Origin: Harmothoe impar
Lineage: Eukaryota; Annelida; Polychaeta; Phyllodocida; Polynoidae
NCBI GenBank assembly: GCA_947462335.1
Contig: OX381714.1
Location: 41,079,360-41,143,359, forward strand
Direction: 5' to 3'
DNA length: 64,000 nucleotides
The notes under the pieces are model-generated. The model ran no database searches. It had not been told where the DNA came from and saw nothing but the letters and a program-made list of their open reading frames with translations. Shown here piece after piece: positions 24,134-36,600 of the stretch. The first letter of the stretch is position 1. Every line of letters starts with the position of its first letter. The translations under genes were made by a program, and so were the position numbers.

Positions 24134-27100
24134 CAGCAGGAGCAAGCGCAGCGCTAGCAAGTGCAGCAGTAGCAGGCGCAGCAGTAGCAGGCACAGCAGC
24201 AGCAGGCACAGCCGCCTCAGCAAGCGCAGCAGTAACAGGCGTGGCAGCAGCAGCAGCAGCAGCAGCAGCAGGCACAGCAGTAACAAGCGCGGCAGCAGCA
24301 ACAGCAGCAGCAGCAGCAGTAGCAGCAGCACTAGCAGCACGAGGATCACTAGCAGCCGCAGCAAGCGCAGCAGTAGCGGCAGCAGTGTGCTCAGCAGCAA
24401 CAACCGTCGCGAGTGTAACAACGTCGCTACTACTGCTGTGTGCGCTCGCTACAGCGGGAGGGTGATAAGCCCAAGCGGTTGCGGCGGTAGTCTCAATTTC
24501 AGTAGCAAGAGGAGACGCTGACAGTAAACGATCACCGTTCTGCGTATTCTTCTTGTTCTTGAACTCGATTAGATCCTTGGACGACAGTAGTTGTTGTGTT
24601 TTGCTCATGGTGGTGCTTGTAGAGAGCAGCAAAAGACTGAGTGATTGAACGGGTGTTTCCAGGCCTCTTATATACTCCTTCTCGCTTCTAGAGCTAAGCT
24701 ACTTACAGCTCTCTTCAGCTGCCCGCCGGCTGACCGGTGACCATTCACAAAGAGAAACAAAAAGTCATAAGGCATGACGTTTTCAGCTGGACCCCTTTCC
24801 CCCTCCCCTTTGAGAGATCGACTGACACGAGCTAAGCTACTTACTACCTTGTTCAGCAATTCAACGTGAGTTAGCTGTATAAAGGATTAAGCAGTTGCTG
24901 CCGCCAGCTGACCGGCGGACATTCCCAAAGAGAAACAAAAGACATAAGTCATGACGTTTTCAGCTGGATCTCTTTCCCCCCTCCCTCTTTTTTTTGAGAG
25001 ATGGACTGCCATGAGCGGGCGGTGTACCGACTGTACTAATTCAACGCGCATTAGCTGTATAAAGGATTAAGCAGTCATGAGCTTAGAGTGTGTATACAAA
25101 AAACTACAGGAGGCGTGTAGTGTGAAGCAGGACCCCCTAAGACGGGAGTGACTGTCTGTGAGTAGAGTCGTGTGCATGTGGTGAGCGACTTAAGTGTAAA
25201 ACAAAAAAAATCACCGCCTCCTGCCGTGGTGAGTAGACTGGCCGGCGGCGGCCGGCTAGTTCAATAGGGGTGACAGCTGACTAAGGCTGTGCATGAAAAT
25301 CCGATTTTCACCTGACCTCTGACGTTTGTTACAATGAATGCCAAAGGGGGAGAGAGTTGTCCTCAGGTAGGGGGTAGGAGGTAAGGCTAATGGCTAAGGA
25401 AAAAAAACACCATTTTCAGCTGGCCACCACAGACGGCGATGACATACCCCTCGGCATCTAAGCTCTTAAGAAGCTCTCACGGAGCGGAGCGGCTGCTGGA
25501 CAGCTGGGGTGAGTAGACAGGTCGGCGGCGGCTAGCTAGTTCAATAGGAGTGACAGCTGACTAAGGCTGTGCATGAAAATCAGATTTTCACCTGACCTCT
25601 GACGTTTGTTACAATGAATGCTAAAGGGGGAGAGAGTCGTCCTCAGGTAGGGGGTAGGAGGTAAGGCTAATGGATAAAGAAAAAACACCATTTTCAGCTG
25701 GCCACCAAAGATGATGATGACACGCTCCTCGTCATCTAAGCTCTTAAGAAGCTCTTACGGAGCGGAGCGGCTGCTGGACAGCTGGGGTGCTGTTGGAAAT
25801 AGGATTAAACTCCCTCTGTATAAAAGCTCTGATTTCTGTTGGAAAAAAAACCATAGCACCTTTGACCACAGTAACGTCTACTACCACCACCACCAGCACC
25901 ACCGTCGCTGCCACCGCCGCCGCCGCCGCCAGTCACAGCTGATCACCTCATTAAAAAGCATGTGACGTCGTCGCTTCTAGTCACTTGCTTCATCAAGTCG
26001 CTTCCAGGCACGTGATCTTAAAGACCCTCACTTCTTAAACAAAAAAACGAAGAGACACACTTCTTCCTCTCGAGAGGAAGAATGACGTATATAAGGAGGC
26101 TGACACGTGTATAGGTGCCTTATTAGTCGGCAAGGGGTAAATACTAGTGAAAAAGGAAGACAGGTGTGCAGGTAGCTTTCTAACAGACACGTGTGTGCAC
26201 TAAGCTGCTTAAGTCTAAACCCTCCTGCAGTAGTCAAGTAGCATGTGAAAACTTACTTAACAGATCACTTAATTGAGTAGAGACTGTGTACTGAGAGAGT
26301 CTTTTCAGCTGTTTAAGAGGATTATCTAGGACAGGGTACATAAGGAGTGAAACGCTGCTCTCACTCATCGTAGCATTGTCCACTCCACGCTCGCTCAGCA
26401 TGTTATGAGGGTTATTTCTACCTTTACAGCTTCTTTTCTTATCGAAGTGTCGACGCTACAGAGCATCGAAACTCTCCAAATGAGTCCAAGAAAGAAAAAG
26501 CAACTCCCACTAGAAGCAAGAAGAGAAACAGTGCCCTATGATGCATGTGAGGTAAAGAAACATTGGAAGGACGTCACCAAGGAGCAATGGATAGAAGCAT
26601 GCTTCAACTTCATCGGAACGGAAGTAGTTTCATTTGGACAGAGGGAGAAAATTTTGTTGGAGCTATTTTTCTTAGCTCCGTATAGTTGGTGTGACTGTAG
26701 TGGTGAAATTCCTTCAGGTTTTTCAGCGTTCGGCATACAAGTTATCTGGTCTTTGAAGAAGCTTCGATATATGCAACGCACTCACGAGGAGATTGTTCAG
26801 AAAATGACGGAATTCGAAACAAAAGAAGTATGGTGCGAGGAGACGACATATGCGGACGATGATCTGGAGTACATCATTTGTAGCCCGTTGGAACATTATG
26901 TTAAAGACTTTGAGGACATGCTAGCCAGCACTGCGATGACCCCGAAAGAGAGATCCCTTACTGCACAGAAGGAGGCCAAAGCTGTGTTGGAAAAGCTCAA
27001 GTTTGGTCAAGGATTCACTCTTCAAAGCAGCTGTGTGAGTGTGATAAAAAGTGTTGTGTTGAAACATCCGGACATGAAGTTTTCGCGGGCTGTCGACACA

Positions 27101-27655
27101 CTTCCTTTGCCTGAACTGATGATGAACATGATCGACCCCGTCGTACCAACATGTTTCGACTCTGCCAATTGTCCCATGTATAAAATGGTTTCAAGTTTTG
27201 CCTGTGGCCGATGGCTAAACGATCCACTGAAGTCAGAAAACATCCTTGATTTAGTCGACTGACTAAATGTATTTTCTCATACTAGTATTAGTGGCATTAG
27301 TAATAGCGGCTACTCGGTCTCGTGCAGCACAAGCAGCAGCATCTGTCAGCAGCAGCTGCTGCAGCAGCAGCACGATCAGCACAAGCAGCAGCTGCTGCAG
27401 CAGCTGCACAAGCAGCACAAGCAGCAGCATCTGTCAGCAGCATCCGTGACATCGTCAGCAGCAGCAGCAGCAGCAGCAGCAGCTGCACGAGTAGCACAAG
27501 CAGCAGCATCTGTCAACAGCATCCGTGACATCGTCAGCAACTGCAGCAGCTGCACGAGCAGTACAAGCAGCAGCAGCTGTCAGCAGCTGCAGCAGCTGCA
27601 CGAGCAGCACAAGCAGCAGCACCGACAGCAGCAGCAACAGCAAATCAGCAGCAGA

Positions 27656-27689
<34 letters not shown>

Positions 27690-30600
27690 GCAATGTGGAC
27701 CGCTAAATTCGAGATGGTGACATATCTGTTTCTTAGAATCGACATTCGACATGAGGTCTAGTGACATTTGACATGAAGCTTGAAAAACATAGTGACAGGT
27801 GACATGAGCAATTCTTAAAATCGACATGAGATATGAGCATAATTAAGCGACATCGACATGCGCCATGACTATTTTTTATTTTTTTTGAAGACAACCGCCA
27901 TAGCTTTCTTATCCAGACCTCCACTAGTAGCGCTCTATAAGCGCAAGCTTTGCCTTAAGAGAGCTGTAGCTGTGAACCCTCTCCTCTCTCCGTACACACA
28001 GGTAAATATCAGAGTCAGCCAATGTCGCCAATACTACTCTCATACAAAGGTCAGGCGCTGCTAGACTATAATAGATGGGTCAGGCTAGGCCGGACATTCA
28101 ATAACGGGCTAGACTTTAGCAAATTTGCTTGAAAGTCTAGCTAGCAAGAGATGCACATCATCATAAACGCGATCATGATACCTTTCATAGTAAGTAGACT
28201 CGCCTCTCTGCCCTCTCTTTTAGAGAGGGCAGAGAAGCGAGTCTCACTCTTAAAAAACCCTGCCCCTCCCCCCCCCCCCTCCCCCCCTCCCCCCCCATGC
28301 ATCTTAAAGAGTGCCCCCCAGAGTGCCCCTCTCCCCCTAGAAAAAAAGAGCCACATTTTTAAATTATTTTTTAGCAAGCTTTTTTCAGCTTGCTTTTTTT
28401 TTCTTTTTTTAAATTTATTTATCCATCAAAATCTCAAGTGACTTATTTTGAAAAGCCAACCTAGTAGTCACGTGACCCCCTTAAGTAGGTCACTTCCCGT
28501 CACGTGACCTATTTGAATTTCCCGCCAACATGGTGGTCACGTGACCCTCTTAAGTAGGTCACTTCCGGTCACGTGACCTATTTGAATTTCCCGCCCAAAG
28601 GTCACGTGACCGGAAGTAGGTCACTTCCGGTCACGTGACCTATTTGAATTTCCCGCCAAAAGGGAGGCCTCTCATTGGCTGCTTTTGAATTTCCCGCCAA
28701 AAGGGAGGCCTCTGATTGGCTGCAGGTCGATTGAGTAATAAACAGTACTTAACTATAGTCCCGTTCCGATACATACAATACTACTGACCCCCCATTTTTC
28801 TTTTCATTTTCCGATTCTATATGATCTAGACTGCATGTAGGAAAAAAATAGAGAGATTCTGTTAACTTTGATCAAAGGGTAGCGACCCACCTTAAGTTGT
28901 TTGTTGCTGAGGCCATAGTCAATTTGACGAACATAGTCTCCAGGTTTCTGGTAGCCAGTAACGTAGATCCTACTCTCTGCATTATGATGCAGCTTGGTAC
29001 CAATATAGTCGGGCTCTGATGTCATATCACACTCCACTTGAAATCCATCTATACAGCAAGGAAGGCATGTGATTAATAAATTCAATAGAAGGAGTGACAG
29101 GGAGACAGGTCACATGACAACCAGACAACAGTAAATTCCATTTTTACAAAAGTCACTGCTTCAAAACATGCATATTTATATCCTTGGGATATGACCATCT
29201 TTGCCTAGTTGCTGAGCATACAAAATGACAATAGCTTGTTGATGGCAGGAAATCTTTTGAGGGGCTTTCATTAAACCCCTTTTGGTAATTTACTATAACT
29301 TGATGTTGTCATTATGTGGTGTTTATTTAATTTCTAAATCTGAGCACTGCATACCAACACCGTCTGGCTGTATATTGTATTTCCCACTGTCTGTATACCC
29401 AGCCACCCTCCAGTCGAGACATGATTTCTCAGCTGTCTCCTGAGAACACTCAGCAGATTCATCCTCATGCAGAGCCCCTGGACAATCCACCACACTGTCA
29501 CATCGCTTCTTCTTAGGGATGCAAGCTCCATCAAAGCACTGGAAAGCCACTTCTGAGGCACAGCGTGCTGAAGGTAAAAATATATTTAAAATATATCCCT
29601 CTTGAAAGATATCTAAACTTTATCACATCACTTAAAGTAGCATTTAGTAGGCAATATTTTAGGCCTATGTTAGACTGCATGATTGACACCAACCGACAGA
29701 AATGATCCGAAACCAGCAGCTAACAGCTATCTACTGATATTCTGATTACTATTAAATCATCAACCCAAATACTGTTCACATATTGTAACCTAAAAAATAC
29801 TTGGGAAAGCCCGTACTGTGATATTATATTATGCTCAAACCGGTATTAATTGACTAAGAATATCATATACGATTGCTTTGTCTCCGCCTACAAGTCGAGG
29901 ACAAAGCATTATCCACACCTGCTACCTGGTACCTACACCTGCCACCAGTGGCGTTGCACCACCCTATTGTATATAAGGGGCATGCACTACTAGCCACTCA
30001 GAAAGAGCTGGGTAGGGTACTAGGTGCATACCATTGCAACTTCTTCTTTAGCTGCTCACATTTTCTCAGGTGACCTACGTACACATTTCTTGAAAGGATC
30101 ACGAGTTGTGAGACGATAATATCTAGAGTTCTACTCAAGATCATTTTTGCAAGAATCAGAATTATCTACACGTTCTAAGCTCTTGAGTTTGAGTTTTGAT
30201 AAGTTTATTACAACCGAATCATTCACATGTCTTTATAAGCAATATGGGCCGACACATATTGAACAAAACATGCTCAGTGTGAGTTACATAATAGTAAGTG
30301 GCCTTGCTAGTACTTTGGCCTAATAATTATCACCTCGATCTTGACATACCGTGTAAAAAACAATGTGTCTATAGCTAAGATACAGCAAGATCAATGGTAC
30401 TCATTCCACTATACCTCAAATCAGGTATATTTTACATAATTATATCAACTACAGTATTGTGGTTCATTTGTACAATCCCTGGATCACAAAAATCGTTGGG
30501 TCCACAAGGTCTTGCATACTGATAAAGAAGATCTCATGATATAACCATTCATTGATTGCAATTCTTATACTCTCCCAAGAGATACATACCACAATTCATT

Positions 30601-33600
30601 TCATCAGACAAATCTTTGCAGTCAGGGATCAGGTCACATCTCTGTCCTGCTGCAATACATTGCCCATTCTCACAGCGATATTCCCCATCTACACAAGGTC
30701 TTCTCACTGATAAAGTATATTGAATAATGTGTGCATTATTATCACGTTTCACAGGATTCTACTCAAGGCAGATAAACCATGATATATGGGCTGCAAAAAT
30801 GTATCCCTTTACTGCAGTGTTCACCAGGTGGTGGCACTGTTGTTGGACTGAACCAAGATAGCTGGTGTCATGACACTTACTTTTCAAACATAATGCAATG
30901 AATACGAGGAGATTTCCATGTCCCCCCGTGTCAGTGGTTGGATACTTACCACAGACATCTTCATCTGACCCATCAGGACAGTCTGTTATAAAGTCACAGT
31001 ATGACGTCATAGGGACACAGGTTCCATCCGAGCAGCTGAAGTGTTCCTGGGAGCAGCTCATGTCATCTGCTGTAACAGTTTTTTGAATTTATGAAGTATT
31101 TTATTCACCAAGTGATTTTCAAAATACAAAAGATGAGCTTACATGACAGGATACTTCATGTATGTAAAGATGTTGATTAGAGTCTCATCAATATGAACAC
31201 GATATAACTATCATCAAACCATTAAAATGCAGGTTAATAGGAAACCATCATACTCAGCTTGCATCGTTTGGTACAATTTGTAGGTAATCAAACTTGTATA
31301 TATGACAATTTTCATGAAATGACTAAATGATTGGTAGCTATACTATATAGCTTTCTATTCTGCTTATTCATAATATATATTGTAATTATCATGTGGTGTG
31401 TCTGACAGTGTGTTACGACTCAAACTACATTGGACAGCGACCGTCCTATCAGGATATTTTACATTAATTTTATGCATAGCAAAAATGTAAACAGAACCTA
31501 AATGAAGAATCCATGTACAAAACTACCTAAAACACCCATGGGAGGTGGTTATATAGCCTGTAACTTAGCTAACTTTTACTGTTGATCATCTCTTTACTTT
31601 AAGCAAGATCCATACTAACAATAGCTAGCCGTATGAGCCGTTGCATTTATATTATTATAACTGTATTTATAATGATCCAATGAGAAAATAAGTTGGCCAA
31701 ACCAGAAACCAATGTCTCAAATCATTGGACACAAGTTGGTCCACATTAGAAGCCCAGTATCAGCCAATACCCACGAGAAACACCAGTCAATATGATTGAT
31801 TTGTTTTGAATTGCCTTGTTTTTGGGCTCAGCTTATATTAATTACAGTGTATATTGTCTTCCGGATATGTATACAGGCCAGAGAAAAGGGTCCTCCAAGG
31901 AGACCATCCGTATGGAGTGACACATAGTCTAAATTAATTAATTATCTACCTTGAACACAGTTGAGCTCATCACTGCCATCATGACAGTCAGAGTAGCTGT
32001 TACATCTGAGGTGTGACAACACAAACTCGCCGTTATCACACCTGACTAACCCTTGTAAAGGTGTGGTCACACCTTCAGGTAGCCTCAGCTCTCTGGGGAG
32101 TTCAGATTGTGCTGAGAAAATATATGAACCATAATTGAGAAATGAATTAAGTATGCTTAGTATAGTTAAAAATCAGAAGGAATCATGTCGATCCAATCAG
32201 AATATTGCCCCACGAATAACCAACGCCGAAGGGGCGGGGTTAGGGTGAGTAGGCCTTATATGGAAGAAAGCATCAATTTATAGCCTACATCGTTTTTGGT
32301 AGGCCTACATTAGAGAGGGGGATGGCTCAATGTAGGGTAAACAAGGGTGAGATATAGGCCTACATATGTTGGGGGGGGGGCTGGACAATTCCTGTATAAT
32401 TATGTTTCTTTCTAGGATTACTTTGTCTTCAAAATCCAGTCGCCGAAGGCGCTGGTTGTATATGATTTTGTTTGACAGTATATTAATTTGATTATCAAAA
32501 TAGAGGGTACAAAGCAAGTTAGCAATTTTTAAATCCTGTTTTTATATTCTCACATACCTGCAATTTCAGTCTGTGTAGTTCTCTCACACAAAAACTGCTG
32601 TACATTGTTATAGGCACATGGTATATCATGCCATGACCGTGTATCATGTACACTGTCTAACCTGATCATGACACAGTCCTCCACAGCTGCACCATCAGGC
32701 TGCTGTACATCTCCATAGTCACTGCTAGGGGACCAGTCAGTGTAGGTCACAGGAGACCCATCCACCCATTGCCACAGTCCCTCAGCCAGACGGTCATTCA
32801 ATCCTGTAGGGTAAAAAGAAGTATGGACTTGTGAAACATATGGCCCTAGACCCTTAAATTTGACACGGCGACATGGGCTATATTGGGCCTTAGTGGCATG
32901 GGACATGAGAAAAAAATAGAAAGTGACATGGGACATGGGGCATTTCTTTAAATCGATATGGCGACATGGGCATGTCTTAAAATCGATATGGTGACATTAG
33001 TATTTCTTAAAATCGACAATGGACACGGGGACACCCCTATCAAGGGCCCTAAACATATCTGCAAAAGGATTTAGCATCTTTCCTTTATTGTTCTAATCAA
33101 ATAACAAGCTGTTACAACAATAATTTGATATAATTCCATCTGTGAAAACTGTACACACCAACGAATGTTGTGTAGAAGTTGGAGCGCCACTCAGTGGTCA
33201 GCATATAGTGTAGAAACACCATCTCCTGTCTGTTGTTTATGGCCACCAGGTGTCCCCCCGAACGCTGACATTCAGTCTCAGCCTCCAACCATATAAGGGG
33301 CTGATGCCATGTGACCAGGGAGTAACAGGCACGCTCAAAATAGGTCCAGTTCATGGGGCAGTCTATGAAGAGAGACCACACTTGTTATTATCACAGTCCT
33401 TCATTATTTCATTGGTTTTACATTATCAAGTATTATTAAGTTGTCTTTTCACGGTTACACATTTTTCACAAGTTCGTCTGAGCAAGAATTGATATGGTTT
33501 CAAAAGTAGCTTTACGCCTATAGTTTTAACAATCAGCCTCAAAAAAGGTACAGGTGATTGGGCAGGCTATGGAAAGAGGAAACAAAATAGTATAATTTTA

Positions 33601-36600
33601 TACAACTTTTGTACTTTTTACAATAATATACAACACAAATAGAGTCCCAACTCGATATTACGTTTGGCTTTTATTATTGAAGTAACCTACAGTTTCAAGA
33701 TTTGCTGTCTTCACCAGGGTTTTATACAATGTAATCAAAACCTTTCCTTATCATTCAATAGTAATTCATGGGATAGTCACCTGGACTTTGTCCATAATCT
33801 GGGAAGTCCTCTGCGAGTTGGTACTTATTCTGTCTATAGACTGCATGGAAGCCCCTGCCACTGGTCTCTGAGTCAGATATAAAGAGCAGCTCTAACTGTG
33901 ACCAACTTGACTTGAGGAGAAGAGGAGGCCGCTCACTGTTACAATACCTAAGTTACAAAAGGTAAGAAACATCATCAGAAGTAAGATTCCATGATTTCAA
34001 TACACCAGGGACATTTTAAAACATGACAATAGTATTAAACATAAGATAACATTTTGTTGTTACATGTATTCTAAGCATTATACTTATCATTCAAACACAA
34101 TAGGTATTGAATCATGTCACATAAATTACATGATATCCTAGTGATTAAAACTAGGGATTTCCTTGTCGGAATTATTTCAAGTAGTTGCAAGAGATTTATG
34201 AAAGCAAGGAAAGCTCATGAGTGTCTCTACCTTCCAAATGGTGATCTGCTTCCAAACAAGTCCACATCTAGAACTTCCACATAGTCTTTCAGGCAAGCAG
34301 CCAATGGGTTCTCATAAATGTCAAAGTCTTTAAAGGTGAGAGTGATATAGTTTCCAGTCTCTACCGTTATAACCCACAAGGTTCGATCATTGGCGTCATA
34401 ACTGTTTGGGAACCCACGAGACAGTATCTGACCACACTGGCCAGAACATTCCAACAGTGTAGCACTACTTTGCACTTGACACCCTTGGCATGCTAAAGGA
34501 AAACATAGGATTTTGGTTACACAGAATCAGAATAATAATCTATGTGCTGGGGACGAGGATAACCAAACAGGTAACATGGTAAACTAGGTTAATGTTTGAT
34601 GGCACACTGAATATAGATGAATCATACCATACATGTATCAAGATAGGGCTGTGTCTCATGAGATCGGGCCAATGTGAACGTCTTTGACTGGGTGTCATCT
34701 TTGATTGGGTGCCATCTTTGACTGGGTGCCATCTTTGACCTCCTGACAGAAAATGTTTTATTGAGGGCAGGTAAGGTTATATAGGGGAATATAACTGCCA
34801 CCATTTTCTATATTTTATCCCTTACATATCAAAGAAGAAATACATTTAAACTGTTTTTTATGGTGGCCGGTTAAAGATGGCACCCAGTCAAAGATGGCAC
34901 CCATAGAAGTTCAGGCGGCTGACTCTACTCCACACTTTAAATCTAGGTATGACAAGTATCCCTTGAGGCCTGAGCTACTAGGGTGTTAAAGTCTGCACCA
35001 TAAATAGCTAATTCCTGAATCAGAATTTCATATTATAATCTATATTGTATATTCTGCATTCTATAGCCTCCGACCAATGTACCTTCAAAAAGAGATGGGA
35101 TCTACAATAATATGTGTTACTAGGGTTTTCAGAGAGATGCGTTCCCCAATACTCTTAAGCAGTTGTAACCAATCCTGCCAAAGCTACCTGAGTAGCCAAC
35201 TGAGATCATAGACTGAAGTGTGTTACATGGGTAACCCAGCTAGTCTACTGACAATCTCGCTTGTGTTATGCATGATAAACATTTGAGAGATCACCCATAG
35301 TTTCCGCAAAGCCACCAAGCTACACGGAGCATACCCAAAGGAAACTACTGTTGTCAGAATGAATTTATCACATAACAGAAAAAGAAAAAAAGAAAGACGT
35401 AAATAATGATTCAGCAGCCACATAAAAGCATGAAAGTAATGTGACCAAGTTGGAACAAAAAAGTTTTTACCTTGGAATTTGATATCAGCTTGCAGACCCA
35501 GATTCTGCTTCCATTCTCCTCCCAAACCCACATTCCTGTAACAGGACTTAAACCTGACAGACACCATGTCTGTATCGGTTATAAACAGACTAGGTCTAGT
35601 TACATCAAGACCTTTAAATAACCCTGAAGACCCTTCCATTAGGGTGGATATGTAAGAGGTAGGACCATGGCCATCATATATAATAGCAGAATCAGCACAA
35701 TCACCAAGGTTCACCTCTAGACATCCATCCTGGGGAATGGAAAATGTTATTAGATACATCCAAAGTAGAAACTTAGCTATGGAAATATATCAGCTGTTCA
35801 TCCAAGGATTAAAAGTCATTATCATGCTCTTTAATATGTCCTTATGTGACTCCCTTAGGTAAGCCAGACAGCTATGTGACTCTCCAAGGTGACTCACTGA
35901 GATCAGCCAAGTAGCCACCTAGACTCCCTTAGGCAACCTGGGCTCCCCTAAAGAGGGGAGTCATTCTGGAGGCAACATGGACTCCCCTTTGACTCTGTTT
36001 CCTTTCTCTGTGTAAGATATTAATGGTTTAGATTTCTGTACTGGTGCACATAGTATAAGAAATAGTCTGAAGGATGTGTATGGAATATTATAATTATATG
36101 TTATTGAAAGTGAAGCAAAGTACCCCTGGTATTATACATAATGTAGCATAAGATAATTATACTTGGTTAGATCTTATGAACATACCCTGAAGGTCTTCAC
36201 TTGGCCAGGAAGTATTATAGTTGTGATGTTCAATGCAATATAACTCCCAGCTGGTGCCATGATAACCCAATCACATTCAAGGTCAAGTCCATAGTAAAAT
36301 GGAAAATTTGGTGTCATTATCGTACCCTCTTGGCTGACCTCTACCCTACACAACGAGGCTAGATAGTAAGTGGAAAACAATGTTAGACATGAAACATAAG
36401 CAGAGTGAGCATTATGTGGGCTAGATAGAAAACTATGAGGTTTTCATACTTGAGGGAAGCATTCGAGTCTATTCATAAATCATATCCTGGTATGGATGGA
36501 TATTACTTATCATTATCTATCATAGAGATGGAAAATGTTTTTGACCTTTCTAGGTTTGATAGAATCCAGCTTATAAATCAGAAAATGTATGAAGATTATG

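Larger units (their letters stand above)
18852..28785. mobile_element. Polinton/Maverick-like (adintovirus-like) element, internally deleted, 9.93 kb
   Basis: Both ends start AGTAGTAT: 18,852-18,934 and the inverse of 28,703-28,785 match over about 83 bp with few mismatches. A perfect 6-bp duplication, GACCCC, flanks the element (18,846-18,851 and 28,786-28,791). AG...CT termini, a 6-bp target duplication and long TIRs are diagnostic of Polintons, and the centre contains a decayed protein-primed DNA polymerase. Inverted homology resumes inside each arm, about 20,080-21,830 against about 26,090-28,140, and includes a 260-aa gene in each arm. Between these blocks the arms differ: an ETS/CRE array on the left, an E2F/E-box array on the right. 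I see no integrase, packaging ATPase, protease or capsid genes, so the copy is not autonomous. Three ORFs are intact: two TIR copies and a death-domain protein. It lies in an intron of the receptor gene. Confidence 0.85.
18055..28893. mobile_element. Outer repeat with AAGGTGGGTCGCTACC termini, split by the Polinton-like element
   Basis: AAGGTGGGTCGCTACC at 18,055-18,070 is perfectly inverted at 28,878-28,893. Between them lie 18,071-18,851 and 28,792-28,877, an AT-rich repeat of about 0.9 kb with two diverged copies of a roughly 360-bp unit ending in CGGGACCCC. The second GACCCC is the insertion point of the 9.9-kb element. The right terminal repeat covers the last codon and the 5' splice site of the receptor exon 28,891-29,048. 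No target duplication is evident. Confidence 0.6.

Noticed and set aside
23936..24465. Polyleucine and second polyalanine frames opposite or beside the death-domain ORF
   Set aside because: Shadows of the GCN repeat in other frames; only the 23,025-24,608 frame continues into recognisable domains.
27267..27761. Overlapping Ser/Ala/Gln frames after the right-arm 260-aa gene
   Set aside because: All are readings of the GCA/CAG tract.
18852..28785. Herpesvirus-derived insertion
   Set aside because: Unique-plus-inverted-repeat layout first suggested it, but the 6-bp duplication, AG...CT ends and protein-primed polymerase blocks point to Polinton ancestry, and no herpesvirus gene is seen.
29880..30010. 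Promoter or LTR around GTATATAAGGGG
   Set aside because: A good TATA-like box stands alone; I could not find terminal repeats, a polyA signal in order, or a downstream exon.
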